Assembly: GCA_949123685.1 (NCBI GenBank)
Contig: CASBHZ010000020.1
Coordinates: forward strand, 1 to 39,849
Source: an uncultured Bacteroidales bacterium
Lineage (GTDB): Bacteria > Bacteroidota > Bacteroidia > Bacteroidales > Muribaculaceae
Direction of reading: 5' to 3'
Length of the DNA: 39,849 bases
A program made the position numbers and the translations under genes. Below, in pieces: positions 1-6,040 of the stretch (position 1 is the stretch's first letter; the number at the start of each line of letters is the position of its first letter). The notes under the pieces were generated by a model. That model worked only from the letters and a program-made list of their open reading frames with translations, had not been told where the DNA came from and did no database searches.

Positions 1-46
1 TACACAAGGAGACACACTCTTTCCCTACACGACGCTCTTCCGATCT
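1..46 (+). other. Illumina adapter remnant (non-biological)
   Basis: Bases 14-46 match the 33-base Illumina TruSeq Read 1 adapter exactly, ending in GCTCTTCCGATCT. Bases 1-5 (TACAC) match the end of the P5 flow-cell sequence, and the 8 bases between (6-13, AAGGAGAC) sit exactly where an i5 index belongs. This is library adapter left on a read or contig end, not genomic DNA. Genomic sequence starts at base 47. Confidence 0.98.
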
Positions 47-571
47 CCGGATTGTGGTGGCTTGGTATCCTATAATTATTTCTCGGGAGAACCTGTGACC
101 GGTCTTGAAGAGGGGCGTCCACTGTTTGTCCGTTCGGTGACAGATCGCTTCAATCTCGCTAACTTTGTCAGGTCGCACCTGTTTGGAGCTGTCAGCGTAC
201 TGAAGATAGGTAATGATATCCTTTTCAATGAGGAGAAGATCAAGGTGGATCGTATAACCGGACATGGAGGTTTGTTCAAGACCAAAGGTGTGGGGCAACG
301 TATACTTGCAGCTGCATTGAATTCCCCTATTTCAGTTATGGATACTGCAGGAGAAGGGGGAGCATGGGGTATGGCATTGCTTGCCGGTTATCTTGTAAAC
401 AATCATGATGAAAGGTCGTTGCCGGATTATCTGGATACCAAGGTGTTCGGAGGTAATGTAGGTAACAGCGTTTCGCCGACAGCGGAGGAGGTTGAAGGTT
501 TTAACCGTTACATCAAATCATATATATCCTGCCTTCCTGTTGAGCAGTCAGCCGTTGATTGCAAGAAATAA
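47..571 (+). CDS. Xylulokinase-like FGGY sugar kinase, C-terminal part (5' truncated)
   Basis: This is the last 174 codons of an FGGY-family carbohydrate kinase, which phosphorylates a sugar such as D-xylulose with ATP in the cytoplasm. The frame is open from the first genomic base (47) after the adapter. The TTG at 62 is an internal Leu codon, not a start. Visible features are an NYFSGE segment, a GHGG motif followed by FKT, and the FGGY_C signature around MDTAGEGGAWGMALLAGY. Family members are about 490-530 residues, so roughly two thirds is missing, including the N-terminal sugar-binding domain. A bidirectional hairpin terminator follows 39 bases after the stop. Xylulokinase is the best guess from the tail; the substrate cannot be settled without the N-terminal half. 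Confidence 0.85.
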   Translation, partial: PDCGGLVSYNYFSGEPVTGLEEGRPLFVRSVTDRFNLANFVRSHLFGAVSVLKIGNDILFNEEKIKVDRITGHGGLFKTKGVGQRILAAALNSPISVMDTAGEGGAWGMALLAGYLVNNHDERSLPDYLDTKVFGGNVGNSVSPTAEEVEGFNRYIKSYISCLPVEQSAVDCKK

Positions 572-610
572 TTTTTATGGAATAAAATCTATCCTATATA
601 TTTATATTGC

Positions 611-647
611 AAAAATGAGAGTGTCAGCGACTGATACTCTCATTTTT
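611..647. terminator. Bidirectional hairpin terminator
   Basis: A 17-base-pair stem with one G-U pair and a 3-base loop (CGA), flanked by A5 on the left and T5 on the right, so it can work in both directions. It lies between the sugar kinase gene (+) and the DUF4491 gene (-), which converge here. Confidence 0.85.
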
Positions 648-679
648 ATTTAAGTTGTGATACAGTAGTAACTTAAATA
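647..679. repeat. Inverted repeat next to terminator
   Basis: Perfect 10-base arms, TATTTAAGTT at 647-656 and AACTTAAATA at 670-679, separated by 13 bases. It has no T-tract of its own, so it may be an accessory hairpin for the DUF4491 transcript or a protein-binding site. The rest of the 572-753 gap shows nothing recognisable. Confidence 0.5.
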
Positions 680-753
680 TACTCTGTCATTTTGCGATAA
701 AATATATCAAACAAAAGCGTTTTATATGTGCATTAATTTTTATTACTTACTTA

Positions 754-1077
754 TTAATTTTTGTTGCTTAACTTGTTTTGTTTTCGTTTGGGATTGGCGG
801 GAAACCAACCTTTGCGCACTCGCTCCTTTTGTTCAAACACTTCCCAGATACTCCAGAAGGAGGAAAATGCCACTACTGCAAAAATGGCAGAGAGGAATGT
901 GCTTTCCGTCATCAATGCTAAAATTGAAGCTATGATTCCGAACAATGCGAATAAATAGTTAACTTTTAATCCTAAATAGTATTCACCCTTGATTACTAAT
1001 GGGTGAAAAATGCCTATAATTAGAAATGTGCTGGCACCAATTGCGAGACCTTGCCAATTTAAAACTGATAATTCCAT
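754..1077 (-). CDS. DUF4491 family small membrane protein
   Basis: A 107-residue protein that matches the DUF4491 family of Bacteroidales as I know it: an N-terminal hydrophobic stretch with GASTFLIIGIFHPLVIKGEYY, two further hydrophobic segments (about residues 38-57 and 61-78), then the basic tail FEQKERVRKGWFPANPKRK. It is predicted to sit in the inner membrane with about three spans and a positively charged cytoplasmic tail. Function is unknown. It has its own strong promoter (1206-1236) and a 5' leader of about 120 bases starting with a stem-loop. It is downstream of the ABC-F gene on the same strand, but the 169-base gap and own promoter suggest separate transcription. Confidence 0.85.
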   Translation of the reverse strand: MELSVLNWQGLAIGASTFLIIGIFHPLVIKGEYYLGLKVNYLFALFGIIASILALMTESTFLSAIFAVVAFSSFWSIWEVFEQKERVRKGWFPANPKRKQNKLSNKN

Positions 1078-1154
1078 ATAATAAACGATAGATAAGTAGG
1101 GAACTAAATTAAAACGAAAAAAACATAATTTTAATCATTTACTTAACGATATAC

Positions 1155-1199
1155 GAAGCAGTTCCAATTTTTAGTTCACTTACTCATTGGGGATGCTTC
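1155..1199 (-). promoter_or_regulatory. 5'-terminal stem-loop in DUF4491 leader
   Basis: Arms GAAGCA/TGCTTC (1155-1160, 1194-1199) and CCAAT/ATTGG (1164-1168, 1186-1190) form two stacked stems separated by a symmetric 3/3 internal loop. The start site predicted from the promoter at 1206-1236 is near 1199, so the mRNA would begin almost exactly with this hairpin. It could protect the 5' end or be a regulatory element. Confidence 0.45.
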
Positions 1200-1205
1200 A
1201 TGATG

Positions 1206-1236
1206 CAAAGATAGCATGCTAAATCCGGATTGCAAA
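1206..1236 (-). promoter_or_regulatory. Promoter of DUF4491 gene
   Basis: On the minus strand TTTG (1236-1233), a 19-base spacer and TATCTTTG (1213-1206) match the Bacteroidota consensus TTTG-N19-TAnnTTTG exactly. The predicted start site is near 1199. Confidence 0.8.
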
Positions 1237-1246
1237 GAAAAATATG

Positions 1247-2842
1247 TTAAAGGTTTATTACATCAGTGATGTCAATATCGTTGATAAAGGTTTCATCGTG
1301 ACTGACTACTATCAGGGTTCCTTTGTATTCCCGCAAAGTTCGTGCGAGAATGTTCAGGTTTTCAATATCGATGTTATTGGTAGGTTCATCGGCTATGATT
1401 ATATCAGGAGTGCTGTTGGATATCATGAGGCAACATAATAAGAGTTTCATTCTTTCACCTCCACTTAGACAAGCGCAAGGTTTACTCCAACTGTCGGGAG
1501 CGAACAGAAAACGGTTTAATCTGGTTTTAAGTTCATGTTCATGCAAGTCTTTGCTAAATAATGACAATTGTTGGTAAACAGTCAGGTTATTATTAATTGC
1601 TGAATATTCTTGGTCTATATGGATTGTATTGAGATTGTCAGCAAATTCAATATTACCATGTCCGGGATGCAATATCCTGTTTATCATGTTTAACAAAGTG
1701 CTTTTGCCTGAGCCATTTTTTCCGGATATTCTGATTCTATTTCCGCTGTGGATTGTGAAGTTCAAGTTATTATGCCATAATAGTGTCCCTGCCTTTTTAA
1801 AAGAATGATTTAAATCAGATACTTTGATCAAAACCTTTCCGGAATGTATAGAAGATGGATTCAGGTCTACTTTCATTGACGCATGCTCTTTTATAGATGC
1901 TTGAATAGCCTTTACTTCGTCCTCCATGTTTTGTAATTTCGAATGTTGATTGTCAATGATCCTTGATGTTGTGCATTCTGCTCTGTCTTTTAGGTTTCCC
2001 ATTGAAATTCTGGCTAATCCTTTTTTTGCAGACAGTTTTTCACCTCTTGCGTTTTGCTTGTTTTGATGTTCAATCTGCTTAAGTGCCTGTAACTTTGCTT
2101 TGGATAATTCTTTTTGGCGATTTCCTAATTTGTTTATTAACGATTGTTGTTCGGATTTCACAACCTCGCAATATTCGTCATAAGTCATGGGGAAATGTCT
2201 TATGCCATTGATTGTCAATTCATATATTGACCTTAATATGTTCAAGGCAGTTCTGTCGTGGCTGACAATGACGATTGTAGCTGAAGATTTTAAGATGAAA
2301 TCATATAATGACTTCCTGCCGAGTGTGTCAAGATGGTTGGTAGGTTCGTCCATCAAGATTACCGAGGGGTCATGAATGCTGGAGGCTGCAAGAAAAACTT
2401 TAGTTTTTTCACCGCCACTTAGTGTTGACATGGGTGTGTCGACTGATACTTCAGAAGAAAGCCATTGAGATAATGCTGATGAAACGCGGTCTTCAATATC
2501 CCAGTCATCATTAAGTGTATCAAAGTTTTCTTTAGAAACATCGCCATTAAGTATGTTGTGCAATGCTACAATCTTTTTACTGACACCGATCGCCTCTCCG
2601 ACAGTTAAATTGTCATATTGTCCGAAATGTTGGGGAATAAGATATGTGTTTGGACTGTTTATGATATCCCCATCGGTTTGTTGGATGTTTCCTGCCAATA
2701 ATTTAAGCAGTGTGGTTTTTCCACAGCCATTATTGCCTATTATAGCACATTTGGCACCTTGAGGTATTGAAAAAGATATATCTTTAAATACGACATCTCC
2801 ATTCGGATGTACGTAACTCATGTTATGAACTTGTATGCTCAT
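1247..2842 (-). CDS. ABC-F family ATPase (ribosome-associated, possible resistance protein)
   Basis: A 531-residue soluble protein with two ATP-binding cassettes and no membrane domain, the hallmark of ABC-F proteins that bind the ribosomal E site and act in translation or antibiotic protection. Cassette 1 has Walker A GNNGCGKTT (36-44), LSGGE (about 141) and Walker B with DEPTNHLD (about 164). Cassette 2 has GKNGSGKST (about 370), LSGGER (about 458) and DEPTNNID (about 483). Both catalytic Glu residues and both SHD/SHDE switch His residues are present. The linker (about 220-330) is Lys/Gln-rich, probably two helices, with the tip motif KKGLARISMGNLKDRAE. It lacks the arm expected of EttA as far as I can judge, so it may be a resistance-type or Uup-like paralogue. 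The gene has a leader of about 255 bases with its own promoter and short ORFs, an arrangement known for inducible ABC-F resistance genes. Confidence 0.85.
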   Translation of the reverse strand: MSIQVHNMSYVHPNGDVVFKDISFSIPQGAKCAIIGNNGCGKTTLLKLLAGNIQQTDGDIINSPNTYLIPQHFGQYDNLTVGEAIGVSKKIVALHNILNGDVSKENFDTLNDDWDIEDRVSSALSQWLSSEVSVDTPMSTLSGGEKTKVFLAASSIHDPSVILMDEPTNHLDTLGRKSLYDFILKSSATIVIVSHDRTALNILRSIYELTINGIRHFPMTYDEYCEVVKSEQQSLINKLGNRQKELSKAKLQALKQIEHQNKQNARGEKLSAKKGLARISMGNLKDRAECTTSRIIDNQHSKLQNMEDEVKAIQASIKEHASMKVDLNPSSIHSGKVLIKVSDLNHSFKKAGTLLWHNNLNFTIHSGNRIRISGKNGSGKSTLLNMINRILHPGHGNIEFADNLNTIHIDQEYSAINNNLTVYQQLSLFSKDLHEHELKTRLNRFLFAPDSWSKPCACLSGGERMKLLLCCLMISNSTPDIIIADEPTNNIDIENLNILARTLREYKGTLIVVSHDETFINDIDITDVINL

Positions 2843-2907
2843 ATGAAATGATAAAATGTAAAATAGTCAATATAGGAGAGTCTGTTTAATCTCCCTTTTT
2901 TAATCAG

Positions 2908-3032
2908 AAGTAAGTGATCCCATTAAAACGATAGTAAAGTGATTTTAATCTCACATATCATCAACTTGCTCTTTTTGAATCTTTCAAAAAAAAGCTGCGT
3001 TTATGACATGTATTTAATGTGATCACTTATTT
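2908..3032. repeat. Inverted repeat pair in ABC-F leader
   Basis: Arms 2908-2926 and 3014-3032 are complementary at 17 of 19 positions, separated by 87 bases. Each contains AAGTGATC or its complement, a word that recurs in other intergenic regions of the window. It may be a long-range RNA stem, or the ends of a small miniature element. Confidence 0.55.
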
Positions 3033-3041
3033 AGAACCGTC

Positions 3042-3089
3042 TTAAACGAGTTCTTTAATATAGGTGAAATTGATTTGACATTTTATCAT
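3042..3089 (-). CDS. Candidate leader peptide upstream of ABC-F
   Basis: ATG at 3089 and TAA at 3044-3042 encode MIKCQINFTYIKELV (15 residues). The ATG lies only about 8 bases after the predicted start site, and the stop codon is inside a 7-bp hairpin (GAAC, one-base bulge, CGT, 5-base loop). Position and structure fit a regulatory leader peptide. Short ORFs are frequent by chance in AT-rich DNA, and there is no clear ribosome binding site, so this is only a candidate. Confidence 0.3.
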   Translation of the reverse strand: MIKCQINFTYIKELV

Positions 3090-3102
3090 TTTTAATCGGG
3101 TG

Positions 3103-3134
3103 CAAAATTAATAATTTATTTTGTTTCCCGCAAA
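3103..3134 (-). promoter_or_regulatory. Promoter of the ABC-F transcript
   Basis: Minus strand: TTTG at 3134-3131, a 20-base spacer (19 if read as TTGC) and TAATTTTG at 3110-3103, matching the Bacteroidota promoter consensus. It is the only good match I found in the 467-base gap 2843-3309. Confidence 0.65.
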
Positions 3135-3182
3135 ATAAGGATAATAAACGCTGCCATAGGAGTGGGTGACACTTGCTTAAAT

Positions 3183-3207
3183 AAAAAGAGATGCCCGAAA
3201 GCATCTC
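3183..3207 (-). terminator. Rho-independent terminator of the sigma factor gene
   Basis: Perfect 7-bp stem GAGATGC/GCATCTC with a 6-base loop, followed on the minus strand by five T. It lies 103 bases after the sigma factor stop. The stretch between (3208-3309) shows nothing else. Confidence 0.8.
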
Positions 3208-3309
3208 CGATATCAACAAATAAAACTTAACAATTCATATTAATAATTCTCGTAATAAATAATTTAGTTTGTTTTGGCCTGTTATTCCATAATAAGCCAA
3301 AATAATTCA

Positions 3310-3819
3310 TTATCTGTTATAATCTTTTAGTTGATCGCGAAGTCTCTTTCTGGCAAAGAATATTCTACTCTTTACAGTGCCTAACGGGAGATTCATTTTT
3401 TCTGCGATCTCATTGTATTTATAACCAGCAACAAACATGTTGAATGGAATGCGGTATTCATCCGGAAAGCTATTCAGCGCAGCTGAGATCTCTTTTACCG
3501 CATAAGAACCTTCCGGTGTGTCAAGTCCGGAGTCTTGCGATATGTTAAGGTGGTAGAGATCTTCTGTCTGGTCAATTACTGTTGCCTTTCTTACTGTCTG
3601 GCGGTAATTGTTGATGAAGATGTTACGCATTATAGTGAAGATCCAACCTTTGAAGTTGACATTGTCAACATATTTCTCTTCATTATCAAGAGCCTTTAGG
3701 GTTGTATCTTGTAGGAGGTCTTCCGCCTGCTCACGATTTGATGTGAGTTGATAAGCAAAACTCAAAAGGTTGCCTTGAAGACCGATCAGGCGATTTTTAA
3801 AAGTATCATTAGATTTCAT
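3310..3819 (-). CDS. ECF-type RNA polymerase sigma factor
   Basis: A 169-residue sigma-70 family protein of the extracytoplasmic-function type. Region 2 covers about residues 10-80, with the core-binding stretch EQAEDLLQDTTLKAL and the -10 recognition helix FKGWIFTIMRNIFINNYR. Region 4 covers about 115-165, with the helix-turn-helix YNEIAEKMNLPLGTVKSRIFFARKRLR. Region 3 is absent, as expected. No anti-sigma factor gene is adjacent, unlike the common Bacteroidota FecI/FecR pairs, so it is likely a general or orphan ECF factor. Its terminator is at 3183-3207. Upstream, the divergent gap to the helicase holds the inverted repeat TTCAAAA-TTG-TTTTGAA (3866-3882), which could be part of its promoter or an operator. 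Confidence 0.93.
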   Translation of the reverse strand: MKSNDTFKNRLIGLQGNLLSFAYQLTSNREQAEDLLQDTTLKALDNEEKYVDNVNFKGWIFTIMRNIFINNYRQTVRKATVIDQTEDLYHLNISQDSGLDTPEGSYAVKEISAALNSFPDEYRIPFNMFVAGYKYNEIAEKMNLPLGTVKSRIFFARKRLRDQLKDYNR

Positions 3820-3865
3820 ATTGTTGTTGTCCTATTGTTGTTGATGATTAAATAACATTGATGAC

Positions 3866-3882
3866 TTCAAAATTGTTTTGAA
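3866..3882. promoter_or_regulatory. Palindrome upstream of sigma factor gene
   Basis: TTCAAAA, spacer TTG, TTTTGAA: a perfect 7-base inverted repeat 47 bases upstream of the sigma factor start. On the minus strand it includes CAATTTTG, one base from the -7 consensus. It may be an operator overlapping the promoter. Confidence 0.35.
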
Positions 3883-3926
3883 AAGTTTATTAAATTTTTT
3901 GAAAAAATTTTTTTACAATTGAAAAA

Positions 3927-3957
3927 TTTGTTGTCTTGACATTTATAATTAACTTTG
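3927..3957 (+). promoter_or_regulatory. Promoter of the DEAD-box helicase gene
   Basis: TTTG (3927-3930), a 19-base spacer and TAACTTTG (3950-3957) match the Bacteroidota consensus exactly. The start site should be near 3964, leaving a 5' leader of about 15 bases before the ATG at 3979. This rules out the upstream TTG at 3955, which is part of the promoter. Confidence 0.85.
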
Positions 3958-3978
3958 CATCAAATTATTGACTCAAAA

Positions 3979-5271
3979 ATGAAATTCGAAGATATATTGA
4001 CTAATGACGATGTGCTTGATGGATTATGGGATATGCATTTTGATGAATGTACCCCGATTCAGGAGCAGGCTATCCCGATAATAATGGAAGGGCAAGACTT
4101 GCTTGCCTGCGCACAGACCGGCACAGGGAAAACAGCAGCTTATCTCCTTCCTGTTATCAATATGCTGGCAGACGGCGGTTATCCGGAGGATGCAATCAAT
4201 TGTGTGGTAATGGCACCTACGCGTGAACTTGCCCAGCAGATAGACCGTCAGCTTCAGGGGTTTTCATATTTCATGCCTGTTAGCGGCATGGCAATATACG
4301 GAGGCACTGACGGTCACACATATGAACAGCAGCGTAAATCCCTTAAGATGGGTGCGGATGTAGTGATAGCTACTCCCGGTAGACTTTTGGCACATTTGAA
4401 CATGGGATATGTGGATTTGTCGAAAGTGTCGTTTTTTATTCTGGATGAGGCTGACCGAATGCTCGATATGGGTTTTTATGAAGATATAATGCAGATTGTT
4501 GGTCATTTGCCGAAAGACCGTCAGACATTGCTCTTTTCTGCCACTATGCCTCCTAAGATACAGCAGATGGCAAATAAGATTCTTAAAAATCCGGTGGAGG
4601 TGAAGCTTGCTGTTTCAAAACCGGCAGAAAAGATTATGCAGTCCGTGTATATTTGCTATGAGACACAGAAAATGCAGATATTAAAAAAACTTTTTGAAGA
4701 GAATCCTCCTCAGAAGGTGATAGTTTTTTCTTCTTCCAAATTGAAAGTCAAGAATCTTGCAAGGGAGTTGCGTGGCAAACATGTTAAGATAGCTGAAATG
4801 CATTCAGATCTGGATCAATTGAAGAGAGATGATGTTATTCTTGATTTTAAGTCAGGCAAAGTAAATGTGATAGTTGCAACTGACATCCTTGCACGTGGTA
4901 TAGACATTGACGACATAGAGATGGTTGTTAATTATGATGTGCCAAGAGAGGCGGAGGATTACGTGCACAGGATTGGGCGTACTGCCAGGGCGAATCGTGA
5001 CGGAAGGGCTATAACGTTTGTTTCTCCTGATGAAATCGTGAGATTGAAACGGATTGAACGTCTTTTAGAAAAGGAGGTGCCAAGGGAAGAAGTGCCTGCT
5101 GAATTTGGTGAAGCTCCCCAATTGAATAGCAAGGTAAGAAGAGGTTGCATTCATAAGAATCAAAACTTAAGGAATCGGGTTGGTAATGATTCCAATAAGC
5201 CCAAACGTGCTGGAAATTCAGAAAATAACGGTAGGAAAAAAAGATATTATAACCATAATAAAAATAAGTAA
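3979..5271 (+). CDS. DEAD-box ATP-dependent RNA helicase
   Basis: A 430-residue RNA helicase that unwinds or remodels RNA duplexes with ATP, probably in ribosome assembly or cold adaptation (RhlE/SrmB/CsdA-like). It shows the Q motif (TPIQEQA, about 25-31), motif I AQTGTGKT (45-52), motif Ia PTRELAQQ, motif II DEAD (about 156-159), motif III SAT, and in the C-terminal RecA domain ATDILARGIDI and HRIGRTAR. The basic, Asn-rich tail (from about 385, ending in KKRYYNHNKNK) is typical of RNA-binding extensions. The ATG at 3979 fits the consensus promoter just upstream. The trmN6-like gene follows 29 bases later on the same strand and is likely co-transcribed. Confidence 0.93.
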   Translation: MKFEDILTNDDVLDGLWDMHFDECTPIQEQAIPIIMEGQDLLACAQTGTGKTAAYLLPVINMLADGGYPEDAINCVVMAPTRELAQQIDRQLQGFSYFMPVSGMAIYGGTDGHTYEQQRKSLKMGADVVIATPGRLLAHLNMGYVDLSKVSFFILDEADRMLDMGFYEDIMQIVGHLPKDRQTLLFSATMPPKIQQMANKILKNPVEVKLAVSKPAEKIMQSVYICYETQKMQILKKLFEENPPQKVIVFSSSKLKVKNLARELRGKHVKIAEMHSDLDQLKRDDVILDFKSGKVNVIVATDILARGIDIDDIEMVVNYDVPREAEDYVHRIGRTARANRDGRAITFVSPDEIVRLKRIERLLEKEVPREEVPAEFGEAPQLNSKVRRGCIHKNQNLRNRVGNDSNKPKRAGNSENNGRKKRYYNHNKNK

Positions 5272-5300
5272 GGGATTGCTTCTAAATTGTGTGAACATCG

Positions 5301-6020
5301 ATGAGCAGGAACAGCAAGCCTTTTAAATTTAAACAATTTGAAGTTAGCCATAGCCACAGTTCCATGAAGATAGGGGTGGATGCGGTGATTCTCGGTGCGT
5401 GGTCTGACATAGGATCGGCAAACACGATTCTGGATGTCGGTTGCGGATGTGGCGTTATTGCTTTAATGGCGGCGCAGCGTAACAGTAATGCAAAAATTGT
5501 TGCGATAGATATTGATGAGCAGTCAATTTTGGAATCTTATGACAATTTCAAGCGGTCTCCGTGGGAAGACAGATTAGAGACAGAAAGGATTGATTTCAAT
5601 GTTTATTGTGAAAAAGTATTGTGCAAGTTCGATTATATAGTTTCGAATCCACCATATTTTGATTCTGGAATTGATATGCCCGATTCAGTACGTCTGATTG
5701 CCCGTCATCAGGCAGGATTATCTCCCAGAATAATTCTGGAGAAGGGTAGGGTTATACTTGCCGACAATGGATTCATAGGCATGGTTGTGCCAATAGACCA
5801 GGCTGATGATCTTAAGACGTATGCTCAGGAATTGGGGTTATATCCGGTCAGGACACTTGTCGTGACCGGACGGGAAGGACGTGAACCAAAGAGGGGATTT
5901 ATAGAATTTTGTTTCCACAAAACAAAAGAAAAAATCGGGACGCTCGCTATTGAACGTCCCGATGGATCTTTCACTCCTGAATACACTTCACTATGCCGTG
6001 ATTTCTACTTGAAGTTTTAA
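5301..6020 (+). CDS. trmN6: TrmN6-type tRNA1(Val) (adenine-37 N6)-methyltransferase
   Basis: A 239-residue SAM-dependent methyltransferase that by family methylates N6 of adenine 37 in tRNA1(Val). It has the N-terminal FKFKQFEV segment, SAM-binding motif I ILDVGCGCGVIAL (43-55), the acidic IDID end of strand 2 and the catalytic NPPYF (116-120) of N6-adenine methyltransferases. The start at 5301 is the only sensible ATG after the helicase stop. The stop is 20 bases from that of the convergent FadL-like gene. The last fifth of the gene contains a perfect hairpin followed, on the other strand, by a T-tract (5934-5963), so this coding DNA doubles as the neighbour's terminator. Confidence 0.9.
   Translation: MSRNSKPFKFKQFEVSHSHSSMKIGVDAVILGAWSDIGSANTILDVGCGCGVIALMAAQRNSNAKIVAIDIDEQSILESYDNFKRSPWEDRLETERIDFNVYCEKVLCKFDYIVSNPPYFDSGIDMPDSVRLIARHQAGLSPRIILEKGRVILADNGFIGMVVPIDQADDLKTYAQELGLYPVRTLVVTGREGREPKRGFIEFCFHKTKEKIGTLAIERPDGSFTPEYTSLCRDFYLKF
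5934..5963 (-). terminator. Terminator of FadL-like gene inside trmN6 coding sequence
   Basis: Perfect 9-bp stem ATCGGGACG/CGTCCCGAT (5934-5942 and 5955-5963) with a 12-base loop. On the minus strand it is followed by TTTTTTCTTTTG. It lies 78 bases past the stop of the minus-strand FadL-like gene and within codons about 212-221 of trmN6. No other terminator is visible for that gene; the 20-base intergenic space is too small. Confidence 0.75.
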
Positions 6021-6040
6021 GTGTGATCACTTACTTGGTT

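Larger units (their letters stand above)
2843..3098 (-). promoter_or_regulatory. Long structured 5' leader of the ABC-F gene
   Basis: From the predicted start site (about 3097) to the ABC-F ATG (2842) there are about 255 untranslated bases. Reading on the minus strand they hold a 15-codon ORF (3089-3042), a hairpin with stem GAAC/CGT over its stop codon, a 19-base arm (3032-3014) that pairs with a second arm (2926-2908) at 17 of 19 positions, and a 12-codon ORF between the arms (MICEIKITLLSF) whose stop overlaps an ATG in TAATG. The layout resembles translation-attenuation leaders, but this is inference. Confidence 0.4.

Noticed and set aside
62..571. A complete 169-residue protein starting at TTG 62
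   Set aside because: The frame is open upstream to the adapter junction and residues before 62 continue the FGGY sequence. It is a truncated gene, not a small intact one.
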